Source: CAYOHG01 sp964465125 (GTDB lineage Bacteria > Planctomycetota > Phycisphaerae > UBA1845 > Fen-1342). Taken from it: a DNA stretch of 64,000 nucleotides. A program made the position numbers and the translations under genes. Shown piece after piece: positions 44,969 through 53,779 of the stretch. The stretch covers positions 1 to 64,000 of the forward strand of contig CAYXIO010000005.1 of assembly GCA_964465125.1 (NCBI GenBank), written 5' to 3'. Position 1 is the stretch's first letter. Each line of letters starts with the position of its first letter. The notes under the pieces were generated by a model that made no database searches, was not told the origin of the DNA, and saw only the letters and a program-made list of their open reading frames with translations.

Positions 44969-45976
44969 ATGCGTGCTTCCGCGCGAGCCGCATTCACGCT
45001 CATCGAGCTGCTGGTGGTCGTCGCCATCATCAGTCTGCTGATGGCGATCGCACTGCCGTCGATGGGCGGAGCGCGCGAGCAGGGCAAGAAGGCCCTGTGC
45101 CTCTCGAATCTGCGCAACATCGGCCAGGCGGTCGCGACGTACTCTCCCGAGGACCCGGATCATCACGTCATGCCGATGCACAGCAGCATGGTGCTGGCCG
45201 ACGACTACTGGCTCAAGCGGACGGCGATGTGGTTCGCCTGGGGCGGGCGCGCCGCGCCGCAGCCGTTTCTGACGGCCAGCGTGGAGTACGCGCTGAACGA
45301 AACCCGCCCGGGCTGGAGCTCCCGCGAGCGCCCGCTGACGCGCCACCTCTACCCCGCCGTCGAGCCGGACGAGCGCAAGCTCGAAGTCTTTCACTGCCCG
45401 TCGGACGAAGGCTATCCCGACATCCCCAGCGACATTCTCGACGACGCGCCGCACGAGAACTCCGATCGCCCGCTGTACGACACGATCGGCAACAGCTACC
45501 GCGGCAGCCTCTCACAGCTCATTCCGAACTTCAACGTCGAGAGCGCGGACCGCTTCAGCCTGGGCGTCTGGGGGCAACGGCTGGACGCCATCCAGGACCC
45601 CTCGCGCATGCTCTGGGGCGGCGAGCCGCTGTTCTACAACTTCATCGGGACCGACCAGTCCGGCGGCTGGCCGGAGATTCGCAAGTACGGCTGGCACCGC
45701 CAGTTCTTCACCGACAATCAGCTCTACCTCGACGGGGCGGCGCGGCCCACGCGCGCCGTCTCCAAGGACGACCCGGCCTGGAAATTCCCGGCCGACGACT
45801 ATGAGAAGCTCGGCATCGACCCGGCCATGGGCAACATCGCGATTCTGCGCGGGCCGGAGTGGAAGATCGACTGCTACCCGACGCCCGGCGTGCAGATCAA
45901 CGACTTCGAGATCGGTGACGGCGCGACCCACCTGTGGCCTTGGCGCGCCCACACCCAGGTGCGAGCACAGCCGTAG
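44969..45976 (+). CDS. Prepilin-like secretion protein
   Basis: A 335-residue protein. A short basic leader (MRASARA) is followed by AFTLIELLVVVAIISLLMAI, the type II/IV prepilin signal with Glu5; the residue before Phe is Ala rather than Gly, so the usual Gly/Phe cleavage site is altered. A long mature region contains CLSNLRNIGQAVATYSPED and FHCPSDEGYPD, as in the planctomycete H-P-S-D class of pseudopilins. It would form part of a type II secretion or pilus pseudopilus. GGGGA precedes ATG. Confidence 0.85.
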   Translation: MRASARAAFTLIELLVVVAIISLLMAIALPSMGGAREQGKKALCLSNLRNIGQAVATYSPEDPDHHVMPMHSSMVLADDYWLKRTAMWFAWGGRAAPQPFLTASVEYALNETRPGWSSRERPLTRHLYPAVEPDERKLEVFHCPSDEGYPDIPSDILDDAPHENSDRPLYDTIGNSYRGSLSQLIPNFNVESADRFSLGVWGQRLDAIQDPSRMLWGGEPLFYNFIGTDQSGGWPEIRKYGWHRQFFTDNQLYLDGAARPTRAVSKDDPAWKFPADDYEKLGIDPAMGNIAILRGPEWKIDCYPTPGVQINDFEIGDGATHLWPWRAHTQVRAQP

Positions 45977-46067
45977 GGCAGGCGTTGGCCGAGGCGCGCG
46001 GCGCGGTCGCGGCGGGGCGAAATCGCGCGCAACGCATCGTCCGCCGGCGCAGGGTCTCGTCCTGCTA

Positions 46068-46096
46068 TTCGCAAGCGGACGTTCTTGGCCTAGCCT
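46068..46096 (+). promoter_or_regulatory. Candidate promoter of a leaderless rsmG transcript
   Basis: TTCGCA (46068-46073, 4 of 6 to TTGACA), 17-nt spacer, TAGCCT (46091-46096), then 8 nt to the GTG start. No SD is present. Confidence 0.4.
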
Positions 46097-46104
46097 GCAC
46101 CCCC

Positions 46105-46812
46105 GTGACTCGCGCCGAACTCGCTGCCGCCGGCCTCGATCTGCCTGCCGAGACGCACGCGCGTCTGCGGCACTTCGTCGAACGCCTGCTGGATGAGAAC
46201 CAGCGCATCAACCTGACGGCGACCCGCGACGCTTCGGCGTACTGGGCCGCGCACGTGTGCGACTGCCTGGCGCTGACGAAGGGCCTGGTTTCGCTGCAAG
46301 CGCGGAGCCTGGTGGACGTCGGCTCGGGCGGCGGGCTGCCCGGGGCGATCGTGGCGTGCGTAAGGACCGATCTGGAGGTCACCCTGCTCGACGCCACGCG
46401 CAAGAAGCTCAGCGCGCTGGAGCGCATTTGTGCAGACGTGGGCCTGCGAAACGTGTCCACGCTCTGGGGACGGGCGGAGCAACTGTCGCACCGACCCGAA
46501 TGGCGCGAGCGCTTCGACGTGGCCAGCGCGCGGGCGGTCGCGGCACCCCCGATTGTCTGCGAGCTGACGAGCGGGCTCGTGCGGCCGGGCGGATTTGTCT
46601 TTCTTTTCGCATCGCTTCAGGGAGCTGACGAAAGCCGGGCGGAGGTCGCCCGCGCGATTCGCAAACTGTCGCTCAGCGCGCGTCCTGAGCAGAGATACCG
46701 CCTCCCCGGCAAGCACGGCGAGCGCGTGCTGCTGTCGTTCGAGAAGGCCGGCCGGCTCGATCCGCGCCTACCGCGCGAGGGAAGCCAGATTTCCAGCGGG
46801 GCAATCGGCTGA
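46105..46812 (+). CDS. rsmG: 16S rRNA (G527-N7) methyltransferase RsmG (GidB)
   Basis: A 235-residue SAM-dependent enzyme that methylates G527 of 16S rRNA. RFxxLLxxxNxxxNLTA appears as FVERLLDENQRINLTATRD, the SAM loop as LVDVGSGGGLPGAIVA, and VTLLDATRKKLSALERI follows. The region RFDVASARAVAAP is typical. It starts at GTG 46105, whose family-consistent N-terminus (VTRAELAAAGLDL) is 8 nt behind a -10-like hexamer. The frame is open from 45934, but that part overlaps the prepilin gene. Confidence 0.88.
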   Translation: MTRAELAAAGLDLPAETHARLRHFVERLLDENQRINLTATRDASAYWAAHVCDCLALTKGLVSLQARSLVDVGSGGGLPGAIVACVRTDLEVTLLDATRKKLSALERICADVGLRNVSTLWGRAEQLSHRPEWRERFDVASARAVAAPPIVCELTSGLVRPGGFVFLFASLQGADESRAEVARAIRKLSLSARPEQRYRLPGKHGERVLLSFEKAGRLDPRLPREGSQISSGAIG

Positions 46813-46905
46813 GCGACGGGGCGGGCTCGACTCATGCGTCTGGTCCGAATAGCCGCGGATGAAAAACAGCCGGCCGCTCGAAGGGCACGCGCGCGGCGAT
46901 TGTCC

Positions 46906-46927
46906 TAGAATGCGGGCCGGGCCCGCA
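46906..46927 (+). promoter_or_regulatory. -10-like TAGAAT followed by a perfect GC inverted repeat
   Basis: TAGAAT (46906-46911, 5 of 6) overlaps by one base TGCGGGC-CGG-GCCCGCA (46911-46927), a perfect 7-bp-arm inverted repeat where a transcript start would lie. It may act as operator or 5' UTR hairpin for the tricorn-like gene. Confidence 0.35.
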
Positions 46928-46961
46928 GTCTCGAGCTCGAATCGCGCGACAGGAGAGAGTG

Positions 46962-49900
46962 ATGACCCGGCCGGTGTTCCGCGGAACCTGTTTGTTGCTG
47001 TTCGGACTCGTCGCATCGGCCTCGGCAAGCCGCGCCGACACGGTCGTCTACGCCCGGCATCTGGCCTTGTCGCCCGACGCCAGCACCCTGGCCTTCTGCT
47101 GGGCGGGTGACCTCTGGGCCGTCAGCCGCGACGGCGGCGCCGCCCGGCGCCTGACCGTGCACCCGGCCACCGAGAGCTACCCGGTCTGGTCGCGCGACGG
47201 CCAGCAGCTCGCCTTCGCATCCAATCGTCACGGCGCGCCGAACGTTTTCGTCATGAGCGCCGACGGCGAGAACGTGAGGCGGCTGACGTTCGGCGACCAG
47301 GCCGAAATCCCGAGCGATTTCTCGGCCGACGGCCAATGCGTTCTCTTCCACTCGCGCCAGGCGGGCGAAATTCAGTGGATGCCGCGCATGTACCGCGTGC
47401 CGGTCGCGGGCGGACAGGCGTTTCGTCTCTGGAACGCGCAGGGCAGCGACGCGCACGTCAGCCCGGACGGCAAGCAGATCGCCTTCGCGCGCGGCGGCGA
47501 GCGCTGGTGGCGCTGGGGCTACCGCGGCAGCGCGGATTGGGACCTGTGGGTGCGCGACGTCGCCGGCGGCGCGTTTCGCCAGCTCACGACCTTCGACGGC
47601 GCGGACATGCTGCCGACCTGGGACCGCGACGGCCGCGGCCTGTACTTCCTCTCCGACCGCGACGCGACCCAGACCCACAACGTCTGGTACCAACCGCTCG
47701 ACGGCGAGGCCCGGCCGGTCACCCGGCTGACCGGCGAGCGCGTGCGTGACTACTCGGTCTCCGCCGACGGCCGCCTGCTGGCGTACACGCAGTGGGACAA
47801 GCTGTACGTCATGACGCTGCCAGACGGCGCGCCGCGCGAGGTCGTCGTGACGGCGGGAGGCGACTCCACCACCGTCACGACCGACCTTGAAACGTTCACC
47901 TCCGGCGCCGAGGAAGCCGAGGCGTCGCCGGACGGCAAGGAAGTCGCGCTGGTGGTGCGCGGCGAGATTTTTGTGATTAAGACCGAGGAAGGCAAGCTGA
48001 CCCGGCGCGCGACCGAGTCCGCGGCGCGCGACCGCTATGTCACCTGGTCTCCCGACGGCAAGGCGGTCTTCTTCGTGTCCGACCGCGACGGCCAGGAGGA
48101 CATCTACCGGGCCACCTCCGCCGAGCAGCCGGCCAAGGCGCTGTCGGACTCGATGAAGTTCAAGCTCGAGCGCGTCACCGACCACCCGGAGATGGAGCTG
48201 TTCCCGCAGCTCTCGCCCGACGGAAAGAAGCTGGCCTTTGCGCGCGGGCTGGGTCACCTGATCGTGCGCGACCTGAAGAGCGGAGAGGAGCAGACGCTGC
48301 TGGAGGCGTTCGAGTGGCCGGTGTTCAACTGGTCGCCCGACAGCCAGTGGATCGCGTATCACGTCGAGGACGCCGAGTACAACTCCGACGTCTGGATCGT
48401 CCCCGCGGACGGCTCGAAGCCCAGGGTGAATATCTCGCAGCATCCGGACAATGACGTGAATCCGCAGTGGTCGGCGGACGGACAGATTCTGGCGTTCTCG
48501 TCGCCGCGGGCCGGCTTCGACAGCGACCTGTACTTCACGTTTCTCTCGCCGGCGCTGGATGAGAAGTCCACCATCGACCTGAACGCATACTTCGAGAAGG
48601 CCGCGGAGAATGCGAAAAAGCGCAAGCCGCCGGCCGATTGCGTCGCCAGCGGGAAGATCCGCCTGGCCGGAGAGGCGCCGCAGAGCGCTCCGTCCAGCGC
48701 GCCCGCCAGCGCGCCGGCCAGCGCGCCATCCCCCGCTGAGCCGGCCGGACCGTCGCTCGAAGAGCGCCTGCGCGCGGCGCTGAAGGAGTTCCTCGCGCAG
48801 CCGGCGGCGAAACCCGAAGGCGAAAAGCCGGAGGACAAGGAAAAGAAGGAGGAGGTCGCAGAGAAGTACGAGTGGGACCTGCCGACCGCGTTTCGACGGC
48901 TGCGGCGCGTCACCAGCCTGCCGGACGATCAGAGCAACTTCGCCCTCGCGCCGGACGGCGCCTCGCTGGTGTTTGCATCCGGTCACGCCGGCAGCCCGGC
49001 CGTCTACAGCATCAAATGGAACGGGGAGGATCGCAAGGAGATCATCGGCGGCGGCGCGAGCGGCCTGCGCTGGAGCCTCGACGGCAAGACGCTCTACTAC
49101 GTCGCCGGCGGGGTGCCGCGCTCCTGCACGGGCAGCGGGGGCGACAAGAAGACCTACGCCTTCCGGGCCAAGATGGCGATCGAGTTCGCCCAGGAAGCCG
49201 CGCAGAAATTCGACGACGCCGCCCGCATGCTCGGAGCACGCTTCTATCACCCGACGCTCAAGGGCCTCGACTGGTCCAAGCTGACGACGCAGTACAAGGA
49301 ATTCGCGCTCAAGCTGCACACCTGGGACGAATTCAACGAAATGTTCAACCTGTTGCAGGGCCGGCTCAACGGCTCTCACCAGGGCATCTTCGGGCCGTCC
49401 AGCGGGCGCGCCAGCGAGCGCATCGGCTATCTCGGCTGCCAGTTCGACGGCAGCTTCGCCGGACCCGGCCTGCGGATCGCTTCCGTGCTGCCGAAGTCGC
49501 CCGCAGACCGCGCCGAGAGCCGGCTGTTCGTGGGCGACGTGCTGCTGCGTGTCAACGGCCGAGCGGTCGGGCCGGACGCCTCGATCGAGCAGGCGCTGGT
49601 CGACAGCATCGGCGATCCAGTGATCGTCGAGTTCACGCCCGGCGACGCGCGCGTGGCCCACGAGACCCCGGCCTCCGCCTCGCAGCCCGCGCCTAGCGCG
49701 CCCACGACGGCGGCGTCGCAGCCAGCGCCGCGCGAGCTGATCCTCCGCCCGATCACCTATGGCGAATTCGCCGATCTCAGCTACCAGGCCTGGGTCGATG
49801 CGAACCGCAAGTACGTGGAGGAAAAGTCCCACGGGCGCGTGGGATACGCCCACATCGAAGGCATGGGCGCCGCCGAGTTCTATCTCTTCGAGCGCGACCT

Positions 49901-50438
49901 CTACGCCGCCGCCAACGGCAAGGACGGCCTGATCATCGACGTGCGCAACAACGGCGGGGGCTGGACGGCGGACTGGGTCATGGCCGTGCTGAACGTGAGG
50001 CGGCACGCTTACACGATCGGCCGCGGGGGGACGACGGGCTACCCGCAGGATCGGCTGATCTTCTACGCCTGGACGAAGCCCGCCACGATGATGTGCAATC
50101 AGTTCAGCTACTCGAACGCCGAGATCATCTCCCACGCGTTCAAGAACCTGAAGCGCGGGCCGCTGGTGGGCATGACCACCTGGGGCGCGGTCATCAGCAC
50201 GGGCGCCTACGGGCTGATCGACGGGGCGATGATCCGCATGCCCTTCCGCGGCTGGTATACGCTGCCCGAGGGAGTCGACATGGAGCTGAACGGCGCGAGG
50301 CCGGACGTGATGGTCGAGTACCATCCCGACGATGAAGAGCTCGGGCGCGAGCCGCAGCTTGACGCGGCGGTTCAGGCCACACTCGACCAGCTTCCCGCCG
50401 CGGCGCCGGCCAGCGCGTCGGCGCCGGCAGCGCCCTAG
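46962..50438 (+). CDS. Exported tricorn-like protease (WD40-like propellers, PDZ, S41 core)
   Basis: A 1158-residue protein with signal CLLLFGLVASASASRA, unlike the cytoplasmic archaeal tricorn. Two propeller regions with S-P-D-G blades (about 30-330 and 400-560) are followed by a low-complexity Ala/Pro/Ser linker with Lys/Glu (560-640), a helical segment, a PDZ (about 820-880) and a C-terminal S41 core. EEKSHGRVGYAHIEGM gives the His of tricorn (about 957) and NQFSYSNAEIISHAF the nucleophile Ser (about 1047); TTWGAVISTG follows. It would degrade oligopeptides in the periplasm. AGGAGA precedes ATG 46962. Confidence 0.85.
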   Translation: MTRPVFRGTCLLLFGLVASASASRADTVVYARHLALSPDASTLAFCWAGDLWAVSRDGGAARRLTVHPATESYPVWSRDGQQLAFASNRHGAPNVFVMSADGENVRRLTFGDQAEIPSDFSADGQCVLFHSRQAGEIQWMPRMYRVPVAGGQAFRLWNAQGSDAHVSPDGKQIAFARGGERWWRWGYRGSADWDLWVRDVAGGAFRQLTTFDGADMLPTWDRDGRGLYFLSDRDATQTHNVWYQPLDGEARPVTRLTGERVRDYSVSADGRLLAYTQWDKLYVMTLPDGAPREVVVTAGGDSTTVTTDLETFTSGAEEAEASPDGKEVALVVRGEIFVIKTEEGKLTRRATESAARDRYVTWSPDGKAVFFVSDRDGQEDIYRATSAEQPAKALSDSMKFKLERVTDHPEMELFPQLSPDGKKLAFARGLGHLIVRDLKSGEEQTLLEAFEWPVFNWSPDSQWIAYHVEDAEYNSDVWIVPADGSKPRVNISQHPDNDVNPQWSADGQILAFSSPRAGFDSDLYFTFLSPALDEKSTIDLNAYFEKAAENAKKRKPPADCVASGKIRLAGEAPQSAPSSAPASAPASAPSPAEPAGPSLEERLRAALKEFLAQPAAKPEGEKPEDKEKKEEVAEKYEWDLPTAFRRLRRVTSLPDDQSNFALAPDGASLVFASGHAGSPAVYSIKWNGEDRKEIIGGGASGLRWSLDGKTLYYVAGGVPRSCTGSGGDKKTYAFRAKMAIEFAQEAAQKFDDAARMLGARFYHPTLKGLDWSKLTTQYKEFALKLHTWDEFNEMFNLLQGRLNGSHQGIFGPSSGRASERIGYLGCQFDGSFAGPGLRIASVLPKSPADRAESRLFVGDVLLRVNGRAVGPDASIEQALVDSIGDPVIVEFTPGDARVAHETPASASQPAPSAPTTAASQPAPRELILRPITYGEFADLSYQAWVDANRKYVEEKSHGRVGYAHIEGMGAAEFYLFERDLYAAANGKDGLIIDVRNNGGGWTADWVMAVLNVRRHAYTIGRGGTTGYPQDRLIFYAWTKPATMMCNQFSYSNAEIISHAFKNLKRGPLVGMTTWGAVISTGAYGLIDGAMIRMPFRGWYTLPEGVDMELNGARPDVMVEYHPDDEELGREPQLDAAVQATLDQLPAAAPASASAPAAP

Positions 50439-50492
50439 GAGACAGTCACTCCGGCCGATCGTTCGTCAGGGAGGATCGCGAGTAGCCGAGCT

Positions 50493-51680
50493 ATGTCCGA
50501 GGTCACTCGAAAAGTCCTGCACACCCGCGCCCGACGCCGGCCGCGCGGCGATTCGAAGCCGATCGCCAAGCCCAGCGCCGTCGGCACGCACCTGGTGGCC
50601 GGCGTGTTCGGCGCAGCGCTGATGGCGGTGCTGTTCGCGGCGTTCGGCCCGCGCCCTCGTTGGGTCGGGGAGCAGGGCGCCGCGCTCGACCCGCTGCGAA
50701 CGCGCCCGCTCGAGTACGCCTGGAACACGCAGCCCGAGCCGCGCTTTCCGATTCCGCCTTACGCGCGCTTCCTCGCGGGCGTCACGATCGTGCTCGACCC
50801 CGGCCACGGCGGAGACGCACACATTCCCAACTACAAGCGCGGGCCGACCGGCTTGCGCGAGGCGGAGGTGAATCTGCGAGTTGCGCGATTTCTGCGCGAG
50901 TTCCTCGAGTCGGCCGGCGCAGGCGTGTCCCTGACGCGCGACGACGACATCGCGCTCGATCCGACCAACGCGATCGACCTGCAAAAGCGGATCGGAATCG
51001 CCAACCGGATGCGGGCCGACCTGTTTCTCTCCATCCACCACAACGCCGCCGAAAAACCCGAGATCAACTACACCTCGGTCTACTACCACGGCGACCCGGA
51101 CGATTCGCCGGCCAGCCTGTCCGCGGCTCGGAATCTGGCGGCGGGCCTGGCCGATGCGCTGCGCCTCGATCAGCACATCGAATGCGCCGTCGTGAGCGAC
51201 TTCTCGATCTATCCGCGCGACGGATTCGCCGTGCTGCGGCAGGCGCAGGTGCCTGCCGTGCTCTCGGAGGCGTCGTTTCATTCCAGCCCGAGCGAGGAGC
51301 AGCGGCTGCGCGACCCGCTCTACAACCGCCGCGAGGCGTATGGGCTGTTCCTCGGACTGGCGCGCTGGGCGCAGGGCGGGCTGCCGCGCGTCGAGCTGCT
51401 CGACCTTCAGGCGGACCGAAACGGCCGCGGGCGCACGGCGCGCCTGCGGCTGCATGACGGTCTGCGCGAGCGCGGCGGATTCGGCTCGAACCTGCCCAAG
51501 ATTCTGGAGAGCAGCATTCGCGCTCGGGCGAGTTCGGCGGCGTTGAGCTGTAGTTACGAGTCGGCCAGCGGCGTGCTGCGAGTCAGTCTTCCCAGCAGCA
51601 GCACGCGGGATCTGGTCGTGGATTTCGCCAACATCTACGGCCAGCACGTCCTGCACCCGCTGATCGAGCTACGCGAGTAG
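50493..51680 (+). CDS. N-acetylmuramoyl-L-alanine amidase (Amidase_3/AmiC type)
   Basis: A 395-residue peptidoglycan amidase. An N-terminal basic region and membrane helix (LVAGVFGAALMAVLFAAFG, about 32-50) anchor it to the inner membrane or act as an uncleaved signal. The zinc site is complete: VLDPGHGGD (His), GLREAEVNL (Glu), LFLSIHHNA (His) and the catalytic Glu in AVLSEASF. A 90-residue beta-rich C-terminal part of unknown role follows. The AmiC fold cleaves the bond between MurNAc and the stem peptide. It lies 54 bp after the tricorn-like gene. Confidence 0.88.
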   Translation: MSEVTRKVLHTRARRRPRGDSKPIAKPSAVGTHLVAGVFGAALMAVLFAAFGPRPRWVGEQGAALDPLRTRPLEYAWNTQPEPRFPIPPYARFLAGVTIVLDPGHGGDAHIPNYKRGPTGLREAEVNLRVARFLREFLESAGAGVSLTRDDDIALDPTNAIDLQKRIGIANRMRADLFLSIHHNAAEKPEINYTSVYYHGDPDDSPASLSAARNLAAGLADALRLDQHIECAVVSDFSIYPRDGFAVLRQAQVPAVLSEASFHSSPSEEQRLRDPLYNRREAYGLFLGLARWAQGGLPRVELLDLQADRNGRGRTARLRLHDGLRERGGFGSNLPKILESSIRARASSAALSCSYESASGVLRVSLPSSSTRDLVVDFANIYGQHVLHPLIELRE

Positions 51681-51850
51681 CGGTTATCAGCCGGCGCCGC
51701 CGCCGGCATGCGAGCATCCCTTTCCGAGAAGTCGCCGGCGCGCGGCGAAGGGCGCGTGTGCGCCTGCACCCGACGTTGCTTTGGCGAGGACCCGCCGGCT
51801 AGGATGGGGTCGCGTCCGTCACCGCGTAAGCTTCAACCGGGGAGCCTCTC

Positions 51851-52972
51851 TTGCGTGGAATCGCCTTCATCCTGGCGCTCGCCGCCGGTCTGCATCTGGC
51901 TCGCTCGTCCGAAGCGCAACTGATCGTGGTCGATGAGCGCATCGGGGACAGCCGCGTCGGGTACCTCGACCCCGAGTTCTGGCCCGAGCAGAAGATGATG
52001 GTCTGGCAGGAATACGAGCGCGGCACGGTCTGGCTCGCGAGTATCAATGAGGCGACCGGCGGACTGTTTCCCGCGAGCGGCCAGGGCCGGAAGCTGGGGG
52101 CCGCGGCTCCGATGGAGAACACGTTTAACGGTCCGGAATTCGGATTCTCGACCGCGGGTCCGGCGGTGTATTTCACGGGCCGGGACCGCAACGGCGTGCT
52201 ACAGGCGTTTCGCACCCGACTGGGCGGCCGGCCGGCGCGCGCCCAGCAGTTGTCGTTCGGACCGATTCCGCTCTACGGGATGCTGCCGAGCCAGGACGCA
52301 GCCGACGCGCTCGTCCGGCTGCAATACTGGCGCGGGGTCGACTCGATCTACTGGGCCCATGAAGACGACGTCTTCAGCGAGACGCTGGTGCAGCACATCG
52401 ACAGTGTGAGCTTCCAGGGACCGCGCTGGATTCCCGGCGAATACGCCCTGCTCACGACGCTGCTGATCGACGATGTGATCCAGATCGCGCGGGCCGATAT
52501 CCTCAGCGGCACGATCGCGCCGCTGACCCGCGACAGCGACGACAAGAGCGACGCGTTCTTCTACGACGCTCCTGAATTTGGCGGCGAGCGCGTCATGATG
52601 TGCCTGGTGAACGGGGAGGCGATCGGAGTCTACCGGGACGTGGGCGGATCCTGGACGCGCGTGTTGACGACCTCCATCCCAGGCGACTTCCCGCGGGCGC
52701 TCTACAGCGCCGAACCGTTCGTCTGGAAGGACCAGAGCTGGACCTGCACCGGCGTGCAGATCGTCGGCGACGACAACAACCGCGAAATCTGGATGCTCAG
52801 CCTCGACCCGGCGCGTCCCCTGGCGCGCCGCGTGAATCTTGATAAGCCGCAATTGCGCTTCGATCCTGAGGCCTACGTCACCGACGCTCAGGTGCTGATC
52901 TACTACTACACGCTGACGGGCGCCGACGGCACCAACGAACTGCACGTCTGCCGGGTGTTCGGAACGCCCTGA
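51851..52972 (+). CDS. Secreted protein of unknown function, possible TolB-like propeller
   Basis: A 373-residue protein with a signal (IAFILALAAGLHLARSSEA). Repeated segments of about 50 residues, such as KMMVWQEYERGTVWLASI, AVYFTGRDRNGVLQAFRT and REIWMLSLDPARPLARRVNL, resemble blades of a TolB/WD40-like propeller. No active-site motif is visible. It starts with TTG at 51851 behind GGGGAG (51839-51844). It has 170 bp of non-coding DNA before it and ends convergent to the small basic protein gene. Confidence 0.55.
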   Translation: MRGIAFILALAAGLHLARSSEAQLIVVDERIGDSRVGYLDPEFWPEQKMMVWQEYERGTVWLASINEATGGLFPASGQGRKLGAAAPMENTFNGPEFGFSTAGPAVYFTGRDRNGVLQAFRTRLGGRPARAQQLSFGPIPLYGMLPSQDAADALVRLQYWRGVDSIYWAHEDDVFSETLVQHIDSVSFQGPRWIPGEYALLTTLLIDDVIQIARADILSGTIAPLTRDSDDKSDAFFYDAPEFGGERVMMCLVNGEAIGVYRDVGGSWTRVLTTSIPGDFPRALYSAEPFVWKDQSWTCTGVQIVGDDNNREIWMLSLDPARPLARRVNLDKPQLRFDPEAYVTDAQVLIYYYTLTGADGTNELHVCRVFGTP

Positions 52973-53056
52973 GCCTGCGTCTCCCAGGCGGCGCGGCGAG
53001 GTTGGGTCAACGCGCCGGGCAGGAATTGCGCGTCGCGGCCTCGCCCAACAACACCG

Positions 53057-53086
53057 CGACCCGCCGGGGGTTTCCCGGGCGGGTCG
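53057..53086. terminator. Strong bidirectional terminator-like hairpin
   Basis: CGACCCGCC (53057-53065) pairs perfectly with GGCGGGTCG (53078-53086); inside, GGG pairs CCC around GGTTT. It sits between convergent genes ending at 52972 and 53180 and is the clearest hairpin of this type in the window. Flanking GT-rich tails are only weakly U-like. Confidence 0.55.
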
Positions 53087-53179
53087 TTGTGTGGAACGCT
53101 TTACGAGTCGGGTGTTGCTTGGTTTGAGTCGCGCTCGCGCGACGGATGATCCATCGAACGACGGGAACCCGTCGCCGGC

Positions 53180-53686
53180 CTACTTCCAGTTGTAGTTGTT
53201 GAACGGACGGCCGCTGACCGTGGGCGTCGCCGCGATCAGCCAGTTGTTGCCCTTGCCCTTGGTGACGGCCAGGATGCCGTTGCCGAACTTGTTCTTCAGA
53301 TAGCGCGTGGCGGTCGTCGGTGTGCACTTCGACCACTGCGTGCCGAAGAAGCGGGTGAACTGCGAGTTGCTGAACGTATAGACGTTCGCGCCCTTGTTGA
53401 TGAAGGAAATCCACTTGGCGGCGCCACTGGGCGAGAACGCCGTCACGCGGCCGGCGCCGCTGAACTGCTGGTTGATCGCCTTGAAGGACGCCAGCTTGGC
53501 GGTCACCGTCTTCTTGTAGGTGTTGAACTGGGTCGGGCTGTAGGTCGTGGTCGGCCACTTGCCGGTCGTGTGGGCGGTGTAGTTGCTGCCGCCGAAGGTG
53601 CTGTAGGCGTTCCGATTGCTCGTGTAGTAGCCCCAGCGATTCGTGTTCTTGCTGCCGGTGTTGTACGTACGCTTAATTGTCGGCAT
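53180..53686 (-). CDS. Small, highly basic Thr/Asn/Tyr-rich protein with no Asp or Glu
   Basis: A 168-residue protein of no recognised family. It contains 22 Lys/Arg, one His, one Cys and no acidic residue at all, and is rich in Thr, Asn, Ser, Gly, Tyr, Phe and Trp (TNRWGYYTSNRNAYSTFGG; KWPTTTYSPTQFNTYKK). There is no signal peptide or membrane helix. A helix-like part (KLASFKAINQQF) and a C-terminal motif (KGKGNNWLIAATPTVSG) are visible. Codons are strongly biased (Lys always AAG, Phe always TTC), GGAGA precedes the ATG, and a strong hairpin follows, as for a highly expressed gene. Nucleic-acid binding is inference. Confidence 0.7.
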   Translation of the reverse strand: MPTIKRTYNTGSKNTNRWGYYTSNRNAYSTFGGSNYTAHTTGKWPTTTYSPTQFNTYKKTVTAKLASFKAINQQFSGAGRVTAFSPSGAAKWISFINKGANVYTFSNSQFTRFFGTQWSKCTPTTATRYLKNKFGNGILAVTKGKGNNWLIAATPTVSGRPFNNYNWK

Positions 53687-53721
53687 TGCCGCTGTCTCCA
53701 TCCTCTCGAAAGTCGTTCCCA

Positions 53722-53737
53722 TACCCGTGCGCGGGTA
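53722..53737. promoter_or_regulatory. Inverted repeat TACCCG-TGCG-CGGGTA
   Basis: Perfect 6-bp arms in the 93-bp divergent gap between the acid-free protein and the solute-binding lipoprotein. It could be an operator for either. Confidence 0.3.
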
Positions 53738-53779
53738 AACTCGAACTGGATATCGGCGAAACGGACCGGGAGGTTCAGC

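Noticed and set aside
46905..50324. A 1139-codon open frame on the minus strand
   Set aside because: Antisense to the tricorn-like gene. Composition is Arg/Asp/Val/Leu with no fold motif.
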